From the NCBI RefSeq assembly GCF_004521915.1, contig NZ_SDKD01000009.1, positions 124,001 to 188,000 of the forward strand: a stretch of DNA of 64,000 bases, written 5' to 3'. Below are positions 57,508 through 64,000 of the stretch, one piece after another. Both the position numbers and the translations under genes were made by a program. The DNA comes from Brevibacillus migulae. Its GTDB lineage: Bacteria; Bacillota; Bacilli; Brevibacillales; Brevibacillaceae. The notes under the pieces were generated by a model that did not search any database, had not been told where the DNA came from, and was given only the letters and a program-made list of their open reading frames with translations. Within the stretch, counting starts at the first letter, position 1. The number at the start of each line of letters is the position of its first letter.

Positions 57508-58395
57508 TTACACCGTCTGTTTTTGTGCTGTCACAATCCAGACCCCGGCTAAAATGAGGATGCCTCCCAGGAAAAACGATACCGTGATCTGTTCGTTCAA
57601 CAGCAGCCAGCCCAAAAGGGATCCGACCACGGGCTGGACAAAGATGAAAAATGAGCCTGCCCCGGCGTCCATCAGCTCCATCCCTTTATTCCACAGGAAA
57701 AAGGCGACTGCCGTCGAGATAATGCCGAGAAACATCACGCCCCAAAACAAGTACGGATCCTGCCAGAAAGGGACGATGTGTGGCGTTACGCTCCATTCCC
57801 ATAACATCGCGGGTGTGGTGAAGAAGATCGAAAACAGCAGCGCATAGGTGGTGACGGTCAGCACGGTATAGCGCTCTGCAGCTTGCTTGGCCATGACAGA
57901 CAATAACGCCCACGTCACAGCGGCCACCATCAGCACCAGATTCCCGACGACGCTTCCTTCCTCGCCAGAGCCGTTCCAGCCAATGACGATTACCATCCCG
58001 ACGAACGAGATCACCAAGGCAAGAATTTTCCGCACGGTAAGCGGCTCCTTCAGCATAAACCGGGCCAGCAGCAGGACAAAGATCGGCGAGGTTGCCGTAA
58101 TCAACGAGCCGGTATGCGCATCCGACAGCTTCGTTCCAATAAACTGGGTCCCCACAGAGACAAAATAGCCGACAAAACCGACGCCGGCAAACAGCTTCCA
58201 GTCCTTCCACGCGATCCGGTGCTCTTTCAGCGAGACCATGATGATCCCCAATACCAGCACCGCAATGACATAACGCAGCCAAAGCAGGGTAAAGGGCGGG
58301 ATGTAGTCCAGCACATATTTACTGACTACATATACGCCTCCCCAAATACTTGCCGCAATCGTCAAACAAATGATTCCCCATATCGTACGATTCAT
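57508..58395 (-). CDS. EamA/DMT family transporter
   Basis: A 295-residue protein with ten predicted helices in two EamA halves (IWGGVYVVSKYVLDYIPPFT in the first; ALLSVMAKQAAERYTVLTVT and VQPVVGSLLGWLLLNEQITV in the second). Such proteins often export amino acids or other metabolites. ATG at 58395 follows GGAGGAG. A leader of about 150 bases contains a frameshifted small ORF. Substrate unknown. Confidence 0.9.
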   Translation of the reverse strand: MNRTIWGIICLTIAASIWGGVYVVSKYVLDYIPPFTLLWLRYVIAVLVLGIIMVSLKEHRIAWKDWKLFAGVGFVGYFVSVGTQFIGTKLSDAHTGSLITATSPIFVLLLARFMLKEPLTVRKILALVISFVGMVIVIGWNGSGEEGSVVGNLVLMVAAVTWALLSVMAKQAAERYTVLTVTTYALLFSIFFTTPAMLWEWSVTPHIVPFWQDPYLFWGVMFLGIISTAVAFFLWNKGMELMDAGAGSFFIFVQPVVGSLLGWLLLNEQITVSFFLGGILILAGVWIVTAQKQTV

Positions 58396-58423
58396 TGCAT
58401 TCTCTCCTCCGTCGTGGTTCGTA

Positions 58424-58527
58424 TCAAGTCAGTTTTTTCGGACGGAGCAGATCATCTATCTCGCCTCCGTCCTGGATCAGGAACGGATGACGGGTACATC
58501 AGTTTCAAACAGCGCAGGCTTGTTCAC
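58424..58527 (-). pseudogene. Small ORF in the EamA leader, apparently frameshifted
   Basis: GTG at 58527 has AGGGAGA upstream and encodes 16 codons (NKPALFETDVPVIRS after the start) to a TGA at 58479-58477. In the next frame the sequence continues at once as FLIQDGGEIDDLLRPKKLT to a TGA at 58426-58424. The two parts read like one small protein of about 34 residues broken by a one-base shift at CGT-TCC-TGA. It may be a decayed gene, a leader peptide or a frameshift site. Confidence 0.35.
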
Positions 58528-58558
58528 GGATATCTCTCCCTTTTCGGAAATTTCTTTC

Positions 58559-58564
58559 TATTAT
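58559..58564 (-). promoter_or_regulatory. -10 element of the EamA transcript
   Basis: A consensus TATAAT on the minus strand lies about 32 bases upstream of the leader ORF start. No clear -35 is seen. Confidence 0.4.
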
Positions 58565-58691
58565 AACCTGTGCCTCCGTTTTTGGCGAGATAGCGGCGTA
58601 CGACGCGGTACACCCCCCAATGTTCTGCCGCATTTTCAAAATATGGTACACTTATACAAGTAGAAAGAAAAAGAAAGGCGGGGAATTATCA

Positions 58692-59891
58692 ATGCAACCA
58701 TTCGAGGTATCGTTTCCGACCAAAGTCATTTTTGGTACAGGCGAGCTGGCCCGTATCGGTCAGGAGGCCAGACAATTAGGACAAAAGGCGCTCCTGGTGA
58801 CAGGCGGAAAATCGGCCAAAGCAACCGGATTGCTTGATCGAGCTTGCGCCCTACTGAACGAGGCAGGACACCCTTACGTTTTGTTTGACAAAATCGAACC
58901 CAATCCGCGCACATCCACTGTCGATGCAGGCGCACAGCTGGCCAGGGATGAGCAGTGTGACCACATCATCGCCTTAGGCGGCGGCTCCGTCATGGATGCA
59001 TCCAAGGCCATCGCACTGGCTGCCTACTCCAATCGACCGATCTATGATTATATGCGGGGAAATCCCAGCCAGGTCTGGAAGGAACTCTTCCCGCTGACAC
59101 AAGCTTTGCCCCTGTTGACCATCCCCACAGTCGCTGCGACTGGCTCGGAAGCGAATGCCACCAGTGTCTTGACTCACTGGGAGACGCATGAAAAATCCTC
59201 CATCGCCGGACCAGGGCTCATCCCCAAGGTCGCGATTCTGGATCCAACGCTCACCTATACTGTTCCTTATCGTGTCACGGCAGAATCCTGCGCCGATATC
59301 TTTTCCCATCTTTTCGAAGCCTATCTGATCAGCGTGCCTGGCACCCATGTGCAGGACGGCTTCACGGAGACACTCATCCGTCAGCTCGTTGATTTTTCCA
59401 CCGTCGCACTCGATTATCCCGACCATGAGGAAGCACGCGCTACCTTGCTGTGGACGAGCACATTGGCGATCAGCGGCTTTACCTTGGCTGGACGGGGCGC
59501 AGCCTATCCGCTCCACGGCGTCGAGCATCCGCTTAGCGGCTATTATGATATCCCGCACGGCCGCGGCCTGGCGATGCTGGCAGTCCCTTACTTCCAACAA
59601 ATCATCTTGAAGGACCGTCCCGAGCGGCTGGCGCGGATGGGGCGGGCTTGCTTCCAAGTGACCTTTGCCGATGACCATGCAGCTGCGCAAGCGACCATTG
59701 AGGCTGTCGGACAATGGTTTGCCAAAATGGGCATCACCGAGCGGCTGAGTGATTTTGGAATCGAGCGCGAACAGTTACCCATACTAGCGGAAGAGGCCAT
59801 TCGTATTGGCGGACGCGGCCTCGGCTATCTCCCCAGCTCCCGCCAGCTGTCTGCAGATGATGTTCTTGCACTCTACGAAGCTTGCTATTAA
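58692..59891 (+). CDS. Iron-containing alcohol dehydrogenase
   Basis: The 399-residue enzyme belongs to the Fe-ADH family: NAD loop DHIIALGGGSVMDASKAIAL and metal ligands in ESCADIFSHLFEAYLI (Asp and His four apart) and LHGVEHPLSGYYDIPHG. Sequences such as FEVSFPTKVIFGTGELARIG resemble the butanol dehydrogenase YugJ group. ATG at 58692 follows GGCGGGG; a longer frame lacks a site. It probably reduces or oxidises short aldehydes and alcohols. The M29 aminopeptidase follows. Confidence 0.92.
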   Translation: MQPFEVSFPTKVIFGTGELARIGQEARQLGQKALLVTGGKSAKATGLLDRACALLNEAGHPYVLFDKIEPNPRTSTVDAGAQLARDEQCDHIIALGGGSVMDASKAIALAAYSNRPIYDYMRGNPSQVWKELFPLTQALPLLTIPTVAATGSEANATSVLTHWETHEKSSIAGPGLIPKVAILDPTLTYTVPYRVTAESCADIFSHLFEAYLISVPGTHVQDGFTETLIRQLVDFSTVALDYPDHEEARATLLWTSTLAISGFTLAGRGAAYPLHGVEHPLSGYYDIPHGRGLAMLAVPYFQQIILKDRPERLARMGRACFQVTFADDHAAAQATIEAVGQWFAKMGITERLSDFGIEREQLPILAEEAIRIGGRGLGYLPSSRQLSADDVLALYEACY

Positions 59892-59963
59892 ACTGTTCTT
59901 AATGATAAGAAAAGTTTTATCGGGAGTTCGTTTTTCTCAATTACTATGTGAAGAGGTGGCGTC

Positions 59964-61079
59964 ATGAAAGATCCACGTATTGACCAGTTGGCTCGCAACC
60001 TGATCCGCTATTCGCTCGGCTTGAAAAAAGGGGAAAAAGTGTTGATCGAAAACATCGATCTGCAAGTGCCGCTCGTGCGCGCACTGGTGCGTGAAGCATT
60101 CGAAGTAGGGGCTCTCCCGCAAGTTCTGCTCAAAGACCAGGAGATCACGCGTGCGCTTTTGCAAGGAACCAGCGAAGAGCATATGGCCTTGACCGCGAAG
60201 CATGAGCTGGCTCTGATGAAGGACATGGATGCGTATATCGCGGTTCGTTCCTACGAGAATATCAATGAGCTGGCCGATGTTTCCGACGAGAAGCAAGGCT
60301 ACTACTCCCGCGTTTACTACAAACAAGTTCACTTTGGCGAGCGTATTCCAAACAAGCGGTGGGTCGTGCTCCGCTATCCGAACAAATCCATGGCCCAGCT
60401 GTCTAAAATGAGCCTGGAATCGTTCGAGGACTTCTATTTCAACGTATGCAATCTGGACTACAGCAAAATGTCCAAGGCCATGGATCCGCTCGTGGCACTC
60501 ATGGAGCGCACCGATCGCGTACATATCAAAGGACCGAAGACCGATCTGCGCTTCTCGATCAAAGGCATTCCAGCCATCAAATGCGATGGAAAACGCAATA
60601 TCCCGGACGGCGAAGTGTACACATCCCCTGTGATTGACTCGGTAGAAGGAACGCTCTACTACAATACGCCAACCGTCTACCATGGCACTTCGTTCACAGA
60701 TGTACAGCTGACCTTCTCCAAAGGGAAAATCATCGAAGCGACCAGCAGCAACACCAAGGTCCTGAACGAAATTCTGGATACCGATGACGGCGCACGCTAT
60801 ATCGGGGAATTTGCGATCGGCTTTAATCCTTACATCCTCGACCCGATGCTGGACATTCTGTTTGACGAGAAGATCGCAGGCAGCTTCCACTTCACACCAG
60901 GTAATGCCTACGATATCGCCGACAACGGCAACCGCTCCTCCATCCACTGGGATATGGTGCAAATCCAACGCCCAGAGTATGGCGGCGGTGAAATCTGGTT
61001 TGACGATGTGCTGATCCGCAAAGACGGCCGCTTTGTCCTGCCGGAGCTGGAAGGCTTGAATCCGGAAAATCTGATCTAA
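59964..61079 (+). CDS. M29 family aminopeptidase (AmpS-like)
   Basis: A 371-residue metallopeptidase. Metal-binding residues lie in VEGTLYYNTPTVYHG (Glu), RYIGEFAIGFNP (Glu), GSFHFTPGNAYDIADNGN (His, Tyr) and SSIHWDMVQ (His, Asp), the M29 pattern of aminopeptidase T and AmpS. It trims N-terminal residues from peptides in the cytoplasm. ATG follows AAGAGGTGG. It has a good terminator downstream. Confidence 0.94.
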   Translation: MKDPRIDQLARNLIRYSLGLKKGEKVLIENIDLQVPLVRALVREAFEVGALPQVLLKDQEITRALLQGTSEEHMALTAKHELALMKDMDAYIAVRSYENINELADVSDEKQGYYSRVYYKQVHFGERIPNKRWVVLRYPNKSMAQLSKMSLESFEDFYFNVCNLDYSKMSKAMDPLVALMERTDRVHIKGPKTDLRFSIKGIPAIKCDGKRNIPDGEVYTSPVIDSVEGTLYYNTPTVYHGTSFTDVQLTFSKGKIIEATSSNTKVLNEILDTDDGARYIGEFAIGFNPYILDPMLDILFDEKIAGSFHFTPGNAYDIADNGNRSSIHWDMVQIQRPEYGGGEIWFDDVLIRKDGRFVLPELEGLNPENLI

Positions 61080-61097
61080 TCAAGCTTGCACCAAAGG

Positions 61098-61133
61098 AAA
61101 GAGGGCACATCGCTGGATGGCCCTCTTTTTTTG
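61098..61133 (+). terminator. Terminator of the aminopeptidase gene
   Basis: AAAGAGGGC and GCCCTCTTT form a 9-base stem followed by more Ts on the plus strand; it also lies just past the WYL gene end. Confidence 0.85.
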
Positions 61134-61143
61134 CTGTATCGTC

Positions 61144-62067
61144 TTAATCCACCTCATAGATGGCAGCCATTTGCCTGATATGCCGCTTCAGCTCTGCAAT
61201 CAATTCCGGTGGCTCCAAGACCTTGACCCCGCTGCTGTAGCTCAAAATGTTTTGAACAGCCCGCTCGATCGAAGAATAATGGGCGATCACAGACAAAGAG
61301 CCGTCCTGCTCCGCAGTGATCGGATCATAGCCGAATTCATCCCTTACCCTCGTCTTGACGCTTGGCTGAAAGCGCAATACCGCTCTCACCTTGGTAAAGT
61401 TGGCTTTGCTCATGAATTCCTTTTCGACATCTTGCAGCGTGTAGGGGCGACGGACGAATGTATCCGTCAAGATCATCGGTTCGAGAATCCGGGAAAGCCT
61501 GAACACTCGAAAATCCGATCGAGTGAGGCAATAGCCGTACAAATACCAGACGTAGCCTTTGAGAAAAAGGCCCATCGGCTCAATCCTTCGTTCCGTTTCC
61601 GTGCCCTTGTTATCCAAATAGCGGAAGTGGACGATATGCAAGCCTTTGATTGCTTGGACAAGGGATTTTATTTTTCCTCTCTCGTTCGGCGGAGGCGTGA
61701 AATCCAGATCGATGGGTAATGAGCCTGCAGAGTTGACGTTGCCAGGCATTAAGGCGCCGATTCTCTCCAAAATACCATCGATGTCCGAGCTGTCCGTTGC
61801 TGACCGGGCCCCCCGCAGCGCTGCATATATGGATGTGAAGTCGTCGAGCGACAGGATTTGCTTATCGATGCGAAAGCCTGGCATGATCTCATAGCCCCCA
61901 TCCGCACCCGGAAAAGAGACAATCGGGATCCCTGCCTGATTGATCGACTCCATGTCCCGATAGATGGTTCGCTGGGATACTTCGAACCGCTCCGCCAGTT
62001 CGGTTGCGCTGACACGCGGCTGATTCAACAAAGTCATGGTAATCGCAAGCAGACGATCCAGCTTCAC
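61144..62067 (-). CDS. WYL domain transcriptional regulator (YafY-like)
   Basis: About 307 residues from GTG 62067 (KLDRLLAITMTLLNQPRVSA), which is 8 bases after GGGAGG and matches the usual family start. The frame extends to ATG 62163 with AAGGAT upstream, so 32 extra residues are possible. The N-terminal DeoR-type winged helix (ELAERFEVSQRTIYRDMESI) is followed by a WYL ligand domain (FLKGYVWYLYGYCLTRSDFR) and a WCX tail. It lies 13 bases after the HTH_42 gene when the longer start is used, so the two may form an operon. Confidence 0.88.
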   Translation of the reverse strand: MKLDRLLAITMTLLNQPRVSATELAERFEVSQRTIYRDMESINQAGIPIVSFPGADGGYEIMPGFRIDKQILSLDDFTSIYAALRGARSATDSSDIDGILERIGALMPGNVNSAGSLPIDLDFTPPPNERGKIKSLVQAIKGLHIVHFRYLDNKGTETERRIEPMGLFLKGYVWYLYGYCLTRSDFRVFRLSRILEPMILTDTFVRRPYTLQDVEKEFMSKANFTKVRAVLRFQPSVKTRVRDEFGYDPITAEQDGSLSVIAHYSSIERAVQNILSYSSGVKVLEPPELIAELKRHIRQMAAIYEVD

Positions 62068-62176
62068 GCGAAGTGCCTCCCTCAATCCTTCTTGGTCATT
62101 TCCTGATTCTATATGTTCTCGAAAGTATTGGGCAAGACCTTCTGCATGCCGAATGAATGCCATATCTTATCGATCC

Positions 62177-63310
62177 TTATTCCTCTGGTGACACGAATGA
62201 AATGTCATGGGTCCTTGCATCGGCTGCAGCAAATTGCAACAGTCTTGCCCCCTCGTCCAACAACGCCTTGCGCTCTTGCTTGCTGATCTGCTGGAAAGGC
62301 TCGATATGCAAAGTCGCGGTATCCTTTCCTCTGCCGATCTTCCAAGTTCCCGCTACAAATCCATCGATGATGATCACGGAATGAACGATTCCGTTTGCAG
62401 TGATCACCCGTTTCCGGTAAGCATCATCGATGATACGAGTACGATTCGCGTAAGACAAAAGGATGTTGTCAAACTCACCGAGGAACCGTGGCTGTGCCGG
62501 GGTATCGGGATCAGGACGCGGAGCATCGGGCAGATCGAATAGCTCATCTCCCTGTTCATCCCGGAAGGTAACCAGCTGCGGGCGGATCCGTTCCATCGTC
62601 TCCTGCAATCGCGTATGACCCGACCAGACCTGTATATCCTTGATGGTCGCTGGCCCGTAAGCGGCTAAATACCGCAAGATGATATCGTCTTCCGGAGGAT
62701 GGGAAACAAGCGGTTGGCCGAGCCAGGCTTCCCCGGAGGTATGCGCAGCTTGACCGCTTTCCCCCCAGAGACCTCGCGGCGGCAGCTGGATCAGCGGTAC
62801 CAAGGCGCGAACAGCTGCAGAGAGTGCGGAAGGGTCTCGGTCAGGATATCGTTCACTCAGACGTTTCCCGAGTTGGCTGAATGTATGAGGTTTTTCTTCC
62901 ACCAGAGCCCTGCCTGCGTCGGCGATCGCCTTGCCATCCAATCGTGCCAGCTGCTTGCGATAGGTCCCCATCAAGCTGCGTTCCAGAACCGGCTGTACCC
63001 ATGGACGAATTTGCAAGCTGTCGCGGGATGAAACCAGATGGATCGTCGAACGCATCATGGCAAGACGCACTGCCTTTCGCTCCTGAATGAGCCGGGACAA
63101 TTCTTCCTGATGGAATTGTTCCAGTCGCGTCCACAGAGCGAAATAAGGGGCATTTGGCGCTTGGGCTTGCAAACCAACCAGACGCTCCAACGCTTCCAAT
63201 GCGGACAGCTTTTCGCGCCGAAGCAGCATTTGTCGGGCAAGCAGTGCACGATTCAATGCGCGTGGACTCAATATCCCGACGGTCTCTCCCCCACTTTGAG
63301 CAGTCACCAT
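62177..63310 (-). CDS. Winged-helix DNA-binding protein, HTH_42 (YcaQ/AlkX-like)
   Basis: The 377-residue protein matches the HTH_42 (PF06224) family: LSPRALNRALLARQMLLRRE, RLVGLQAQAPNAPYFALWTR, MMRSTIHLVSSRDSLQIRPW and, near the end, ILLSYANRTRIIDDAYRKRV. Gram-negative relatives are DNA glycosylases that unhook cross-links, while other members are uncharacterised. The QxQ-type motif of the glycosylases appears here as LQAQAP. ATG follows AAGGGGG. A 28-base palindrome lies upstream. Confidence 0.85.
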   Translation of the reverse strand: MVTAQSGGETVGILSPRALNRALLARQMLLRREKLSALEALERLVGLQAQAPNAPYFALWTRLEQFHQEELSRLIQERKAVRLAMMRSTIHLVSSRDSLQIRPWVQPVLERSLMGTYRKQLARLDGKAIADAGRALVEEKPHTFSQLGKRLSERYPDRDPSALSAAVRALVPLIQLPPRGLWGESGQAAHTSGEAWLGQPLVSHPPEDDIILRYLAAYGPATIKDIQVWSGHTRLQETMERIRPQLVTFRDEQGDELFDLPDAPRPDPDTPAQPRFLGEFDNILLSYANRTRIIDDAYRKRVITANGIVHSVIIIDGFVAGTWKIGRGKDTATLHIEPFQQISKQERKALLDEGARLLQFAAADARTHDISFVSPEE

Positions 63311-63375
63311 TATTTGAACCCCCTTGAGTTTGGCGGCAGTTGTTTTTTTCCGTTACACTTCTCATCCTACGCCAA

Positions 63376-63403
63376 GTACCCTGACAGCATAATGTCAGGG
63401 TAC
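63376..63403. promoter_or_regulatory. Perfect 11-base-arm palindrome between the HTH_42 and flavin-protein genes
   Basis: GTACCCTGACA and TGTCAGGGTAC surround a 6-base loop. On the minus strand no T run follows, so an operator 66 bases upstream of the HTH_42 gene is as likely as a weak terminator of the upstream gene. Confidence 0.5.
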
Positions 63404-63423
63404 AAAAAGGGACAAACAATTTA

Positions 63424-64000
63424 TTAGGTTTCTGCCCGATAAGACTTGCCCAACTCGTCTCCCAGGCCAAAATAATGACGGAAATTATAGATCAACGGAC
63501 TCCATTTGGCCGGGTCGATGTAGTTTTCTCCTTTGACCATGTCAGCGTGGGCAAAGACGCGCAGCACCTCCGTCTCCACGATCGCAAAGGAGCTGTCGGT
63601 TTCTGGACGATGTATTCTTCGAACCGCCGCTTCCAGCTGCAAGGGGCATTCCAGAATGCGGCTTGGTCTCACCGCCTCCGCTTGAACTGGCGTTAATCCC
63701 GCTGCCCCATACTTATCCTTTTCATGGCGGAACCCCATCGCCACTTTGTAGTCAGGCACTGCGGTGGAACCGGTCAAAGGCGCAAGGGATTCCACCGCTC
63801 TCCACAGGCTTGGATCCGGGACATTTACGACACATTCCGGGTGCCGCTCCAGATTTTCCAATGCTTTTCCTCCCGCGCCCAGACCCAATACCAGCGTATA
63901 GCCGAGCGCCCAAGAAGAGGAGATCGGACTGATATTGGTGGAGCCATCCTCATTCAGCGTCGTGAGCAAAATGACCGGTGTGCCGTAATACAATATTTTC
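63424..64000 (-). CDS. Flavin reductase-like (FMN-binding split barrel) protein, 5' end outside window
   Basis: The frame is open to the window edge. The visible 190 or so residues begin KILYYGTPVILLTTLNEDGS, then NISPISSSWALGYTLVLGLG, PECVVNVPDPSLWRAVESLA and FRHEKDKYGAAGLTPV, all typical of the flavin reductase-like FMN-binding family. A TTG at 63993 opens a shorter frame, but the family begins earlier and there is no ribosome binding site there. The substrate is unknown. Confidence 0.85.
   Translation of the reverse strand, partial: KILYYGTPVILLTTLNEDGSTNISPISSSWALGYTLVLGLGAGGKALENLERHPECVVNVPDPSLWRAVESLAPLTGSTAVPDYKVAMGFRHEKDKYGAAGLTPVQAEAVRPSRILECPLQLEAAVRRIHRPETDSSFAIVETEVLRVFAHADMVKGENYIDPAKWSPLIYNFRHYFGLGDELGKSYRAET

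Overview
The window looks like a chromosomal segment from a spore-forming, low-to-mid GC Gram-positive of the Brevibacillus/Paenibacillaceae type. The basis is gene content and order read from the sequence: gatCAB, the yerB-yerC-pcrB ... pcrA-ligA ... camS(yerH) cluster known from Bacillus, a Gram-positive pur operon with separate purS/purQ/purL, a TagO-type transferase, and strong AGGAGG-like ribosome binding sites with many GTG and TTG starts. The genus is an inference; no rRNA or tRNA gene is present to anchor it.

Layout. 1-4.7 kb: a partial MOSC protein, a methyltransferase, an sdpR-sdpI pair and an HD-GYP c-di-GMP phosphodiesterase. 4.8-12.5 kb: gatCAB, an MFS transporter, psd, a PAS-GGDEF cyclase and a TagO/WecA-like transferase. 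12.5-13.2 kb: a gene-free block of palindromic repeats. 13.3-15.9 kb: pruA/rocA with a sigma-54-type promoter, and a divergent NicO-like membrane protein. 15.9-23.8 kb: a minus-strand cluster pcrA-ligA-lipoprotein-ppx-camS. 24-28.1 kb: accessory genes (ymaF-like, TetR plus drug MFS, GNAT, a holin-like toxin locus) lying between pcrA and its usual neighbour pcrB. 28.2-30.4 kb: pcrB, yerC and yerB. 30.6-36.6 kb: a two-component system, a branched-chain amino acid binding protein, and mocR-azlC-azlD. 37-42.2 kb: a complete livJ-livHMGF uptake operon. 42.5-43.2 kb: two small membrane proteins. 43.2-57.2 kb: de novo purine genes in two blocks (purC-S-Q-L-F-M-N and purH-D), separated by a sporulation-like small gene, a POT peptide transporter and a Cache-GGDEF cyclase. 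57.3-64 kb: an EamA exporter with an odd leader, an iron alcohol dehydrogenase, an M29 aminopeptidase, a WYL regulator, an HTH_42 protein and a partial flavin reductase-like protein.

How it fits together. Nine enzymes carry purine synthesis from PRPP to IMP; purE, purK and purB are not here. Each purine block has its own near-identical promoter with paired PurBox-like sites, so the split operon probably remains co-regulated. Branched-chain amino acid traffic is covered by import (LivJHMGF plus an extra binding protein) and export (AzlCD). Three c-di-GMP enzymes (one HD-GYP, two GGDEF) are scattered through the window.

The most interesting non-standard signals are: a compact type I toxin-antitoxin-like locus at about 27.82-28.11 kb; three kinds of long palindromic intergenic elements at 382-612 and 12547-12778, at 12869-13201, and at 36716-36932; the duplicated PurR-type control regions; a sigma-54-type promoter with an upstream palindrome at pruA; and three matching operator-like 12-mers around the TetR/MFS pair.
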